A DNA stretch of 64,000 bases, from positions 844,884 through 908,883 of the forward strand of contig NW_004797508.1 in the NCBI RefSeq assembly GCF_000002075.1, in the 5' to 3' direction. This document shows, one piece after another, positions 24,622-35,100 of the stretch (its first letter is position 1; each line of letters starts with the position of its first letter). Origin of the DNA: Aplysia californica (taxonomy: Eukaryota; Mollusca; Gastropoda; Aplysiida; Aplysiidae). Both the position numbers and the translations under genes were made by a program. The notes beneath the pieces are model-generated. The model was not told the DNA's origin. It made no database searches and was given only the letters and a program-made list of their open reading frames with translations.

Positions 24622-25040
24622 CAATTTTGTATGTGGGCAGTGGAGAGAGAGAAAGAGACAGAGAGAGGAGTAGCGCGAGAACTTCCGGTCAAAATAAAAT
24701 GGCGACCCGCGTAGTTCGGCTCGATTCGAAAAGTTAAATAGCCGTAGCATCTTTGTCGACAACCAAATTAATTTACTTTTGTGTTTTAACATCATTTTTT
24801 AACTTTGTTTTGGTCAATTTGATCGTCCACACCGATAGACAGTATTCAGAAAGAGACAGAGAGAGAGAGAGAGAGGGGAGGAGTAGAAAGTAGATCTTGC
24901 GAGAACTTCCGGGCAAAACAAAATGGTGACCCGCGTAGTTCGGCTCGATTCGAACAGTGAAATAGCCATAGCATCTTTGAAGACGATCAAATTAGCTTAC
25001 TTTTGTGCTATAACGTAATTTTTTCTTGGCTTTTATCAAT

Positions 25041-25632
25041 GGAAGAGGCTAGCCGTACTTAATGACGGCTAGACTGGCAGTCTAGCCGTACTTTGCTAGA
25101 CTCGCAGTCTAGCCGTACTTATTCTTAATATGATGGCTAGACTGACCATTTACAAAAAATAGGCCTACTGAATTGTAAATATACATTTTTAGTGTGCAGT
25201 ACCTAAAGTATTTGTGTATTTGAGACGAAACCAGGTGCCTTAATGACAGTGCATGTATTTTAAACCTCCTGTTTTCTAATGTTAATAGGGCCTAAGATAA
25301 GTACGGCTAGACTGCCAGTCTAGCCGTACTTAAGTACGGGTAGACAGCCAGGCTAGCCGTACTTAAGGACGGCTAGACTGTCAGGCTAGCCGTACTTAAT
25401 ATTGATGGCTGAATTGTAAATGAAATTTTTAGTTTGCAATGCCTAAAGTATTTGTATTTCAGACAAAACCAAAAGGTGCCTTACTGACTTGCATGTATTT
25501 GAACCTGAATAATTACTTACTAGATCTAGATCTAATGAGACCTGTGTACTTAACAGGCTTGAGTCGATAGGGCCAAACCTAGATCTAAGTACGGCTAGAC
25601 TGGCAGTCTAGCCGTACTGGCTAGCCACTTCG
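25041..25632. mobile_element. 592-bp element made of AAGTACGGCTAG palindromes, 9-bp TSD
   Basis: TTTATCAAT flanks both sides (25,032-25,040 and 25,633-25,641). The single-copy equivalent without an insert is seen near 29,557-29,570. The ends are GGAAGAGGCTAGCC and, inward, CGAAGTGGCTAGCC. Inside are two clusters of imperfect palindromes built on AGTACGGCTAGACTGCCAGT and its complement (25,050-25,115 and 25,289-25,400), with a further copy at 25,587-25,617. An intervening ~150-bp segment is present twice (about 25,140-25,260 and 25,400-25,510). No coding frame. Structure and TSD length suit a foldback/Mutator-like element. Confidence 0.82.
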
Positions 25633-25821
25633 TTTATCAATTTGATCATCCACACCGATAGACAGTATTCCAAAATGAGGAAAAGCAGGTCTTGTTTCGC
25701 TCCGGGTGAGAATAGCCTACGCTGGCAAGTCTCACCCGGGGTGAGAGGTAGATCGTTTTTCTATTCCCACCCCGGATGAGAATAGCCACTTCCTTTGTTT
25801 CCCCTGTCTGTACCGTTGATG

Positions 25822-26148
25822 ACATGCCGTCCGTTAAACGTAGAAATGACGCATCTTTCTGATTGGCTGCTAATTTTAGTAATGTTATGTCATCACTTCC
25901 TGGGATACCCACATAGAACGACGTGTTTTCGGTAACATTTCGGATTTTCTAGATCTAGATTCTAGATTAGATCTAGTCTAGATCTAGAATCTAGATCAAG
26001 TAGGCCTACTTGGACATGATGGAAGACTGCACGAAAATTGCCGTAAAGACGCAGGAGGACTAGATATAGAGCTAGATATCTAAATTTAGATCTACCAACC
26101 CCCCCCCCCCCCCCCCCTCTCCTGCATTTTTAATCACTAATACATTTT
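25822..26148. repeat. Right arm of the palindrome, inner piece
   Basis: Inverted match to about 23,800-24,138, including CATCATGTCCAGGTAGGCCT on the left and its complement here. Both contain TAGATC hexamer runs and a poly-G/poly-C tract. Confidence 0.85.
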
Positions 26149-26157
26149 TAAAAATAA

Positions 26158-26934
26158 GGAAGTGGCTATTGTCACCCTAGGTGAGAATAGAAATACGATC
26201 GACCTCTCACCCCGGGTGAGACTTGCCACCGTAGGCTATTCTCACCCGGTGTGAAACAAGACCTGTTTTTCCTAATTTTGGAATACTTTCTATCGATGTG
26301 GATGGTCAAATGGATAAAGGCAAAGAAAAGATTACGTTATAGCACAAAAGTAAGCTAATTTTATCGACTACAAAGATGCTATGCTATTTCACTTTTCGAA
26401 TCGAGCCGAACTACGGGGGTCGCCATTTTGTTTTGCCCGGAAGTTCTCGCAAGATCTACTCCTCCCCTCTTTTCTCTCTCTATCTCTTTCTGAATACTGT
26501 TCTGTTTATCGGTGTGGACGATCAAATTGACCAAAACAAAGTTAAAAAATGATGCTAAAACACTAAAGTAAATTAATTTGGTTGTTTACGAAGATGCTAC
26601 GGCTATTTAACTTTTCGAATCGAGCCGAACTACGCGGGTCGCCATTTTGTTTTGCCCGGAAGTTCTCGCGCTACTCCTCTCTCTCTCTCTTTCTCTCTCT
26701 CCACTGCCCACAGATAAAATTGTACGCTTTTAGTCTAACAGTAGTAATGGAACGTTTGTTCACGGCACAGAATTCTACAATTTTTCTGTTATCACAGTGT
26801 AGAATTCTGTGGTTTAGGATGAAAGCAAAATTGGTTGGCCTAGATCTAGGCTATAACGGTGAACGCGCACCGGGTGAGAATAGCCAAAAGACTCGCCTGC
26901 ACTATTCTCACCCAGAGTGAGAATAGAGGTGGCC
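26158..26934. mobile_element. Palindromic-end element E2, inverted, 9-bp TSD
   Basis: Flanked by TAAAAATAA (26,149-26,157) and TAGAAATAA (26,935-26,943), which agree at 8 of 9 positions. The left palindrome arm (about 23,750-23,800) shows the site without this insert. It starts GGAAGTGGCTATTGTCACC and ends GAGAATAGAGGTGGCC, and is the reverse of the 29,157-29,722 copy. Two ATGGCGACC-type blocks (on the minus strand, near 26,420 and 26,650) are present, as in E1, so E1 and E2 are closer to each other than to E3. Confidence 0.85.
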
Positions 26935-26983
26935 TAGAAATAAACAAGTTCAAAGCAACTCTACAATTTAGGCCTATAATTTA

Positions 26984-27929
26984 GGCCGTCTTTATTCGGA
27001 CTCGAGTCAGAATAACATTTTTTCATATTCGGACTCGAGTCCGAATAAAAACATTTCTTATCTGGACTCGAGTCCGAATATGAAAAAATGTTATTCGGAC
27101 TCAGGTCCAGAAAAAAGGAAGTGTCTTCTTTCTATAGATCTAACGTTCAGTGCTTCCAATTTTCCGCCATTTTTTAGTTCCCCCCACACCTTTTCTGCCG
27201 ATCCGATGCCCACCGCCTCATTGATACTCCCCCCACCCCCCATGTTTCCCACTTACTTTGTTGTAGAAAAAGGTAAAATTGAAGATTAGCAGACCACCTG
27301 GCACCTGCATATTATGAGCTGTGTAAGTAAAAAAAAAAAAGACCGATTCGTTCAAATACACAAGCCTGTGTCATCTCGATTGTTTACCAAGAAAAAGTTG
27401 TGTTGCTGTGTAGAGCTGAGCATACGGCAACTTTTGATTCCATAGACCAGCGCACAATTCATTACGTAGATCTACGTCAAGACCAGGTTATTGTAATAAT
27501 GATCAGTTGCTGGGGGGAAAAAGACTGACGCGTATGCGACGTTCAATGCCCAGACCGATAGTGCCCCCCACCCCGACACGCACACAGCCACAGGTGTGCA
27601 GGCCGCCCATCGGACCCCTACACACGCTAAGGAGCCATCTTTAATTGCTTCTGATGACCTCTTGACAAATAAGCATTTATTAGAAGCGCTATAACTTTTC
27701 AGGCCGGCCTCAAATTCATCATAAGATAAAAACTCGGCTCCTGCACAAAACGCCATTTTGCCCGAAGTGATCCCGGTCTCTACCCAGCCTGAGGCGAGTC
27801 ACGAGTGAGGCAGGACAGGAAACCGGAGTCACGAATCACAGGAAGTTGGAAGTGATGTCATGCTGGACAAGAATCAGAGTCCGAATAACATTTTTTCATA
27901 TTCGCACTTGAGTCCGAATAGTCACTTCG
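26984..27929. mobile_element. Palindromic-end element Q, 946 bp, 9-bp TSD TATAATTTA
   Basis: TATAATTTA flanks both sides (26,975-26,983 and 27,930-27,938). The left palindrome arm keeps the unbroken site near 23,741-23,750. The ends are GGCCGTCTTTATTCGGACTC and, inward, CGAAGTGACTATTCGGACTC. Four copies of the palindrome half TATTCGGACTCGAGTC and its complement lie at 26,990-27,110, and one near 27,880-27,920. The interior is unrelated to E1-E3 and holds a minus-strand frame starting in CAAAATGGCG context (27,756). Confidence 0.82.
27622..27756 (-). pseudogene. ZSWIM3-like N-terminal coding fragment inside element Q
   Basis: The minus-strand frame starts with ATG in a GGGCAAAATGGCG context and reads MAFCAGAEFLSYDEFEAGLK, continuing SYSASNKCLFVKRSSEAIK. 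This resembles the N-terminal domain of ZSWIM3-type proteins (pattern F.sYeeF...l..Y....n..F..r), which themselves carry a Mutator-like RNase H and SWIM region. The frame stays open to 27,472, but similarity ends after about 45 codons. It may be the remnant start of this element's own transposase gene or a captured host first exon. No downstream exons were found on this strand. Confidence 0.4.
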
Positions 27930-28270
27930 TATAATTTATGGAACTGTTGGTCAGTCGGGAGGAGGAAAAGAGAAAAAAACAACTGTCCGGGACCGGAATC
28001 AAACCGCTCCAAAAGTCATTGCTCGACATCAACAAACGCAGATGCGCTATCAAATCAGCTATCAGAACTTCCGAGAGAAAGGTGTAGATTAAGCATAATA
28101 TACATAGACACTTCCATCTTTGGTGCCATCCAAGACGGCGTCTTGGGTGCCATGTGGTTGTCTATACTTAGATGTAGTCACGTGATCGGAGGGGTATCCT
28201 GGTCTGACGTAAAACAAGATGGGCGCCTTACCTAAAAATAGTTTGCATCATTTCTACTTTTAATCGCATG
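27930..28270. repeat. Right arm of the palindrome, outer piece
   Basis: Inverted match to 23,433-23,747. The right copy has a ~25-bp local inverted duplication (CCAAGACGGCGTCTTGG near 28,130) absent on the left. Outside 23,433 and 28,270 the similarity stops. Confidence 0.88.
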
Positions 28271-28344
28271 TCCGTTGATGAGTCTGTGGCTGTTGTGTCG
28301 TAGTGTGCGTGTTGTCAGGTGTTGTTGGTGTTCTTCTACTTTAG

Positions 28345-28960
28345 AACGTTAAATTCCCTAAGGCTACTAATCCCTGACTCAGACCTTCAAAACTTTGAAC
28401 TGGGCCTAAAAATGCGCAAAGTACCGTAATTTTGTCATGAACAGATGGTATAACAGTGGTTTTCGGTCTTCCGTCATGATTTAAAATTTGGAAGCCATTG
28501 AGTATTGAGTCAAAGTTGAGTAAACTAGATCTAGATCTAGATCTACTAGATCTAGATTCTAGATCAGAATCTAGGTCTAGATCTAGAGGGGATCTTATAC
28601 TCAAGCACGTTAAATTCCCAAAGTCTACTAATCCCCGACTCAGACCTTCAAAACTTTGAATTGGGCCTTAAAATGCGCAAACTACCGTAATTTTGTCATG
28701 GACAGATGGTATAACATTGGTTTTTGGTCTTCTATCATGATTTTGGAAGCCATTGATGAGTATAATCTAGATCTAGATCTAGAATCTAGATTTAAAAATG
28801 GTCGCTCGTTACCGTTACGGAAGTCCTCAATTGAAAAATTTAACGTGCTAAAGTATAAGATCACCAATCTAGATGTCACTCGTTGCGGAAGTCCTCCCGT
28901 TAAGGGAATAAAATCAATGGAAGGATTTAACGTGCTAAAGTATAAGATCACCGTGTTGTT
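28345..28960. repeat. Local duplications with inverted ends and TAGATC runs
   Basis: A ~240-bp segment occurs twice in direct order (28,345-28,500 and 28,607-28,760, sharing GACTCAGACCTTCAAAACTT and CCGTAATTTTGTCATG), each followed by TAGATC hexamers. A shorter segment ending AACGTGCTAAAGTATAAGAT occurs twice (about 28,840-28,863 and 28,930-28,953). Its inverted relative is at 28,590-28,617. Confidence 0.75.
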
Positions 28961-29156
28961 GTCTCTGTCTTTTCACTCTACGGACTCTTCTTAATTACTC
29001 ATGTACTCCAGCTCTGTTATAATTGTTGAATAGTTGACCAGTAATAGTCGGAAGGAGTTCCACAGAGGGCCTGCACTTATCGTGATGACAAGGTCCTGTG
29101 AGCAATCCCATACAAGACTGGCAAGAGTTCGGGTTAGGGTAAACCCTGCTCAAAAA

Positions 29157-29722
29157 GGCCACCTCTATTCTCACCGGTGAGAATAGCGCATGCGAGCCTT
29201 TTGGCTATTCTCACCCGGTGTGCGTTCATCGTGATAGCCTTGGCCAACCAGTGAAGCGTTCACCGTGAACCACTGTGATAACAGAAGTGTAGATGTAGAA
29301 TTCTGTGCTGTGAACAAACGTTCCTGCGCTCTTGTGTTGAAAGCATGCAATTTTGTCTGTTGGCAGCGAGAGAGAAAAAGAGGGGGGGGGGGGCAGAGAT
29401 AGAGAAAGAGAGAGAGGAGAAGGCCTAGCGCGAGAGCTTCTGGGCAAGACAAAATGGCGACACGTGTAGTTCGGTTCGATTCGAAAAGTTAATAGCCATA
29501 GCATCTTTGTAGATGATCAAATTAGCTTACTTTTGTGCTATAACGTCATTTTTTCTTTGCTTTTATCAATTTGATCATCCACACAAATAGACAGTATTCC
29601 GAAATTAGGACAAACAGGTCTTTTTTCACACCGGGTGAGAATAGCCAACGCTTGCAAGTCTCATCCGGGATGAGAGGTCGATCGTATTTTTATTCTCACC
29701 CCGGGTGAGGATAGCCACTTCC
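29157..29722. mobile_element. Palindromic-end element E3, 566 bp, perfect 9-bp TSD GCTCAAAAA
   Basis: GCTCAAAAA flanks both sides (29,148-29,156 and 29,723-29,731), which fixes the boundaries of the whole family. It begins GGCCACCTCTATTCTCACCG and ends GAGGATAGCCACTTCC. The central part carries CAAAATGGCGACACGTGTAG preceded by a GA tract and GAGAGCTTCTGGG. The frame from that ATG closes after 12 codons (MATRVVRFDSKS). The ATGGCG block with its upstream CTTCCGG (in sister copies) resembles an ETS/YY1-type TATA-less promoter, but it is short enough to be fortuitous. Confidence 0.88.
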
Positions 29723-29885
29723 GCTCAAAAATACATGTGTATCCCCTCTTTTGTGTGTTGTTGGTCGGCTTGCCCTCTGTGAAACTTCTTCCTAATTGTC
29801 TTTTCATCTTTTTTCCTGTCTGGCACCGGATTTAAATCTGATTTTAGTAGAAGGGAGAAATTCTCCACATAATGAGCGACTAATC

Positions 29886-30975
29886 CAGACCTGCCACTCG
29901 TCCCGATTTTTTGCCCCAAATCTCAACCATCCCGATTTTCCCAATTTTGGCTGCCAGTATCCTGATTTTTTGTCGTTGCGTTGGTTGCGTCCGATTCTTA
30001 GAAGAAAAAAAAGAGAAAAGTTCTGCAGTCTCTTTGCTTTTACTTAGAAGCACCGATTGGACTTTTTATCGGCAGGAATTTGGAATGCTATTTTCTAAAG
30101 CATCTATGCCGAATCTGGTACATGTAGATGACTCACGCACGTTATTTCAACTAAAATCGACGTAGTATCAATTTTGAATTCCGATTTGGATATGCTCAAG
30201 ATCTACTTTCGCTTTTATTACCCAGAAATCTCCGATGGTGTCCTGAACTGTTATAATTATGACATGGGTCTAAGAATAATCTATTCGTTGTTCTGCAGTT
30301 GCTTTAAAAGCAAACTTTGTACGAGTTCTGGTTAGTCGGTCCCATCATCAAGACCTGTCAGTGGAACTTTCAGTCCAACAAAGTTAATTCACATCGGTTA
30401 AGGTGTTTTCGGGACTTCACCGAGCGGGGGGGGGGGTATATTTTTTTTTACACATAGGCTTAAAGTGCGTACTGTGATACAGTTACTATTAGAAGTACTA
30501 ATTGAGGGGAAAGGGGGGAAAAAATTAGCAACCTTGACGCGATTTTTTTTCAGGGGAGTGTCTTGAGTGTATATGGGATGAAAGTTGAACGTTGTTTTTG
30601 TTACTGTATGAAAATGCAGGCTTTTTGCATTGATGATTTAGAGTTATGTGTCAGCTATTTCCAAGACTACGAGAGTTTCAGCATCACTGCAACCTGCGCT
30701 CCTCCAGTCTATCCAACTCCGACTCGAGTACATAATCATAATATATATACTGTCTTTCAGTTTTCCCTCTTTATTTAGAGGCCCACACGTGAAGGTATTC
30801 CTGCAAAAGTTTTGTCTTGCATACTTGCCTCATAAAAGGGAACCAGGGACACCCCCCCCCCCCTTCCCCAGTGCCCCTTATGACTGATTTGCCGTTGATC
30901 GCGATTTTTTCCCCCAGATCCTGATTTTTTTACTCTAAAGTCCTGATTTTTAGATTTCATAGAGCGGCAGGTCTG
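29886..30975. mobile_element. Non-autonomous TIR element, CAGACCTGCC ends
   Basis: The left end is CAGACCTGCCACTCGTCCCG and the right end, inward, is CAGACCTGCCGCTCTATGAA. CTAATC flanks both sides (29,880-29,885 and 30,976-30,981). Both subterminal regions repeat (T)CCTGATTTTTT / (T)CCCGATTTTT motifs. Interior sequence near 30,195-30,250 resembles 50,370-50,430 inside the large hAT-like element. No transposase frame. The ends look hAT-like; a 6-bp TSD is short for hAT, so two bases may have drifted. Confidence 0.78.
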
Positions 30976-31384
30976 CTAATCTAGCTAGATCTAGATCCAG
31001 ATCCAGATCTTTTTAGAAAGAGAGTAATACGGTGGGTTGGGTCAGGGTTAGGGTTAGGTCTCTTTTAAATCTAGATCTAGATATTGTGTTTGAGTTTGAT
31101 GGGGTGGCTGCTCGTTAAAGAAGTCCGTCCTAGTAGAATCTAAAAAAAACTTGCACATTTTTTTGTGATCAATGCAATTGTCCCAGGCCTTACTGTAAAG
31201 TTGCTCTGCACTATCAGCTATGTGTCTCAGTCTCACACTTGAAAATGTTACAGCCTTAGAAAACTATGTAATCATCATATTTGACCTTTATTGTGAGTGG
31301 ATTGAGAGATTATTGGCAAATATGTGGGTTTTTAAAAGCAATAAATAAAATTGAAAATTTATTGGCCATAATCTTAGGCTACCG

Positions 31385-31670
31385 GATTTGTAAACTTGAG
31401 GTTGCGGGTTCGGGAATTCGAGCCGCGGGCCCGATGTTGTGTCCTTGGGAAAGGCACTTTTCACGAATTTTCCTCTCTTCACCCATGTGGGAATGGGTAC
31501 CCGGTCATAAACAGTGAAAGATCTTGTCAGTGTTTTAGCGCCTATAGATGGCCGCTTGCACTATGCTTCCCAGGAAGTTGAGGTTGTTTCAGAATGCTCT
31601 CAGGTCTGCTGGGGTAATTATCAATAGTATAGATTGTGAAGCGGTGCTATAAATGCTATCTTTTATTATT
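31385..31670 (+). mobile_element. tRNA-headed SINE type D
   Basis: A degenerate tRNA-like head (GCGGGTTCGGGAATTCGAG) is followed by CTTGGGAAAGGCACTT, GTGGGAATGGGTACCCGG and TCTGCTGGGGTAATTATC, then a tail GTGAAGCGGTGCTATAAATG. The same order occurs at 42,835-43,115 with a fuller tail (GAAGCGCATAGAGCTTGCC...ATTATTATTAT), and in a copy split by the hAT element at 34,425. The tail resembles the 3' ends of Deu-type animal SINEs. Confidence 0.7.
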
Positions 31671-32029
31671 AAATGGTTGTGAACATTTTTTCTAAAGCCA
31701 AGAAGGCTTGATATTATACACATTTATTCTATTGTGTGTGGATATGATATAACAACTTGTCTCTCTTTGCAAAGGAAAAAAAGGAAGAGAATGTGGAAAA
31801 CAAGTTTTGAATGATGTTTGCGATTGTTACCTAAAGGTTCTGTTTAAGTTTGATTATAATAGGTATTACGGGTCTTCAATCTATCAAAGTCTAAATGTTA
31901 TTAAACTTTTAAGTAGGCCCACTGTGTATCTGAATCATTGTGTAATCCTGTGTATCTACAACCTATGCATATATCATATATATATCATACATATAATTCA
32001 TCACTATAATCGATATTTTGTATCTGTAG

Positions 32030-32180
32030 GTCTGGCTGCAAGACTCAAGGACAAGGAGACGAGTGTGCCTGACAAGCTGAAACTGGCAAAGTTTGCTTGG
32101 ATCACACCCAGTCTCCACATTCCCAACAAACATCAGCAACTTTTGGACTTCACTTGTGGCCTCTTAGTCAATCGGAAAAA
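32030..32180 (+). CDS. URB2: URB2 exon A
   Basis: Acceptor TGTAG at 32,025-32,029, donor GTAAGT at 32,181. It enters with two bases of a Gly codon and leaves in phase 2. Encodes LKLAKFAWITPSLHIPNKHQ, the most conserved part seen. Confidence 0.88.
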
Positions 32181-35100
32181 GTAAGTTATGTTGTCTCCTT
32201 GTTTTGGATTAAGTTTAAAAAAAAAATTATTTCATTTATTGTGTTCGATGGGTTGCTGAAAGATAAATTTTGGGTTTTAAAAAAAATGGGATCTAGTTAT
32301 GCCAGTCTGTAGAGTCTAGTAATTGGTGAAAAAGAATTTTTCTTCATATCGAGGCTGTCTCAGGAGACAACATTTTTGTTCATAGAAAATTCAAACCTCG
32401 AAGACTTTTATTTTTCTTAATTTACTGTGTTCAATCATATTTAAAAAACAAAGTTGTTTTCTTTTTATTTAGAGATTTGGTTGTAATTATCTCTATTTTC
32501 TTTGCTTGGTTGAAAGTAAGAGTTTAAAAACAAAATCAATGCTGTAATATTTCACTGTGAGAAAAAAGATCATCAATCACAATTTTTGTCCTTTTTTTGT
32601 TGTTGAGCAGGCACCACCTGACTGATGCAGATGCTGCTCTGGTGTGGGAGACACTACTCAAGTTCTTGAAAGGGACGGAGCGTTCTGTGACCATCAAGCC
32701 CTCCATCTTGCAGGTACCTTATGACCTTTGTTTTTCGTGATAATATTGGGTTTTTTTTTCTTCCTTTTACTTCGATTTTAATCTGTTTTTGACAGTATCA
32801 ATGGCCATAGACCAAACTATCTGAATTAAAAGCTCAGATTACTTGAAGAGTGTATTTTGTGTCTGGAAAGGAAATTTCTAATGATTGATGGTTCAGTAGT
32901 TTGAATATATTTCTTGCGTTCTATAATTTTTTGGTTATAATGCCTGTTTTTTTATGGCATTGTCGCAGTTTTGAGATTTTAAGTTTGTCTAAAACAGTCC
33001 AGTGTTCCTGCTATTATAAAACAAAATTGCAGATGCAAATTTTGAGATGTTTTGAGATTTTACAATTACTACTTAAAAAAACATTCTGATATGCATATAA
33101 TGTAATTATTTAATTGAAACACAATTCTGTGACTTTACTAAGGTGTAAGATAAGGAACATAAAATGGTCTGTTTGTTCTCGTTCTCTCGAGGTGATCACT
33201 GATTGTCTTGGACAAGATTCAACCCCAAAGAATAAAGACAGGGCAACGGACAAGGAGCAGCTATTGGAATGTATTGTGGAGTGTACCAAACAGCTGATGG
33301 AGTTTCCGTCTGTGACTTCAGCTCATTTTGAGAGCCTGGTAAGAAGTATGACAGTGAGCATAGTTAGCTTTAGCCATTTGTTTCTGATTATTTGTAGGTA
33401 AAAGTATAAGTTACATTCCTCACATTTTCATGCATCACACTACTGCACTAAGAAGATAAGAGTTTGATTTGCATATGGCAAAGTTTTTACTGATAAAATC
33501 TGTCCGTTCTTCTGGGACGTTAAATCCAACTTAGCCCAGGTTTACCCTAACCCAGACACGAGACTGGGTTCAATAAGCCTGCCTCCAAAATGATCTAAAT
33601 TATCTCCTTGTCAACATAAAATAATGGTAATGATTATTACAGTTCTAGTCATCCCTCTTAAATGATCTTAACTGTGTCGACGGTAGCATAAAACATTTAG
33701 AGCGACTATTCCAGGTGTCCCTGCTAGCCAAAATTCTCCAGTGTGTGTCCTGTCCCACGTCCAATGTGCTTGTCCTCCTGACCCCTGCGGTGAGCGTAGT
33801 GAGCCGAGCACTGAGAGTCCACCTCCAGCAAGTCCTCGTCCTGCAACTGACCACAGACCGACTTCTGGCTCCGTTCCTCTCGCTGCTGGACGTCTTGCCT
33901 GACATGGAGGACTTACAGGCCCTGATTGTTTCTGCTCTGCTTCACCCGTAAGTCCACAGTTGTTATTGGTGTTGTTGAACGGTTGAAACTGTTTAAGAGG
34001 ACCATCCATTGTCAAGGACAAAAGTGGCTGTGTAAGACAGGGGGCCATGTTACGCAGTGTCATTATCATGTAAACAATACTCAAGGGAGGAAATGGGAAT
34101 CAAGCTTTTGTGTGTGGCTAATGGGTTTAGGATAAAACAGTCACTTGTTGCTGTAGTTTTGTCTCCTTTGCGCCTATCCACGACCCGAAGAAGAGTGCTT
34201 CTCACCAGGGTCATGTTGTTGTTTTCTCAGTGGCACACTACGCTGCCTGTGCTACTGATGATGATGGTTAAAGTACCTGATGGGGCATATTTTTAACCTG
34301 GGTTGCTTTGGAAGTTTTTATAGACAGTGAAAGATCTTGTCAGTTTGTTAATGTTTGAACGCTTAACCAGCTGCTTGCACTGTATGCACCCGAGAAGCTG
34401 AGAATGTTTCTGAGTGTTCTATGGTAGAGGTGGGCAGTTCCGTATTTTTTTAGGTAACAGAAGATTCCCGATTATTTAAGGCCAGGAATCGTAGGAATCG
34501 GTTCTGAACCAATTACTTTCATTTTAGCCTGTAATGTGATTTCTTAGAGTGACTCTATGATTTCTTCCAGTGGCTTCGACCCCTAGCTAGTATCATTATT
34601 ATATATACAGCAATTACCAGTTAGTCCGACCCCTGAAATTACCCCCCCGGCAGGTAGCAATAAGTCCAACCCCTGCAATTACTCCCAGCGAGTAGCAATC
34701 AGTCCGACCCCAGCAATTATTTCCGCCGAGTAGCGATCCCTATGACTACTTTCAGCGAGTAACGATTAGTCCGACCCCAGCAATGATTTCCGCTGAGTAG
34801 TGATACCTATGACTACTTCCGGCGAGTAACAATTAGTCCGACCCCTGCAATTTTCCACCGAGTAGCGATCCCTGTGACTACTTCTGGCGATTAGCGAATA
34901 GTCGGACACCAACAATTATTTCCGACGAGTAACGAGTAGTCTGATCCCTTTGATTACTTGGGGTGGGAGGGCGCTTCCCCAAGCACTACCCTGCCCAATC
35001 TCTACAGTGTGAAGTCAGAGAACCAACACTGACCTACACAAAGAAATGAGAGCCTATAATAGAGAGCCTCGTGAGCAAACTTTACGAAAAGGTAATTTAA

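Larger units (their letters stand above)
24139..25793. mobile_element. Palindromic-end element E1 (centre of the palindrome)
   Basis: It belongs to the family of the intact copy at 29,157-29,722, whose order of landmarks is: a CTATTCTCACC / GGTGAGAATAG palindrome; CACAGAATTCTAC; a GA tract; CTTCCGG, then AAAATGGCGACCCGCGTAGT; GTGCTATAACG; GACAGTATTC; paired CTCACCC/GGGTGAG motifs; and ATAGCCACTTCC. The GA-to-GTGCTATAACG section is duplicated here (about 24,640-24,840 and 24,850-25,020). The first bases are lost. Two other elements sit inside it (24,364-24,621 and 25,041-25,632). Confidence 0.75.

Noticed and set aside
24700-24740. URB2 start-codon exon at one of the ATGGCGACC blocks (24.70, 24.92, 29.45 kb)
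   Set aside because: Frames close after 12 codons and there is no GT donor giving the phase needed by exon A; the blocks are part of a repeated element.
28656-28994. 112-codon frame and its minus-strand shadow
   Set aside because: Falls across direct duplications and TAGATC hexamers; repeated residues come from the DNA repeat.
31040-31062. Telomere-like GGGTTAGGGTTAGG
   Set aside because: Only about two to three units inside ordinary sequence; too short to call an interstitial telomere.
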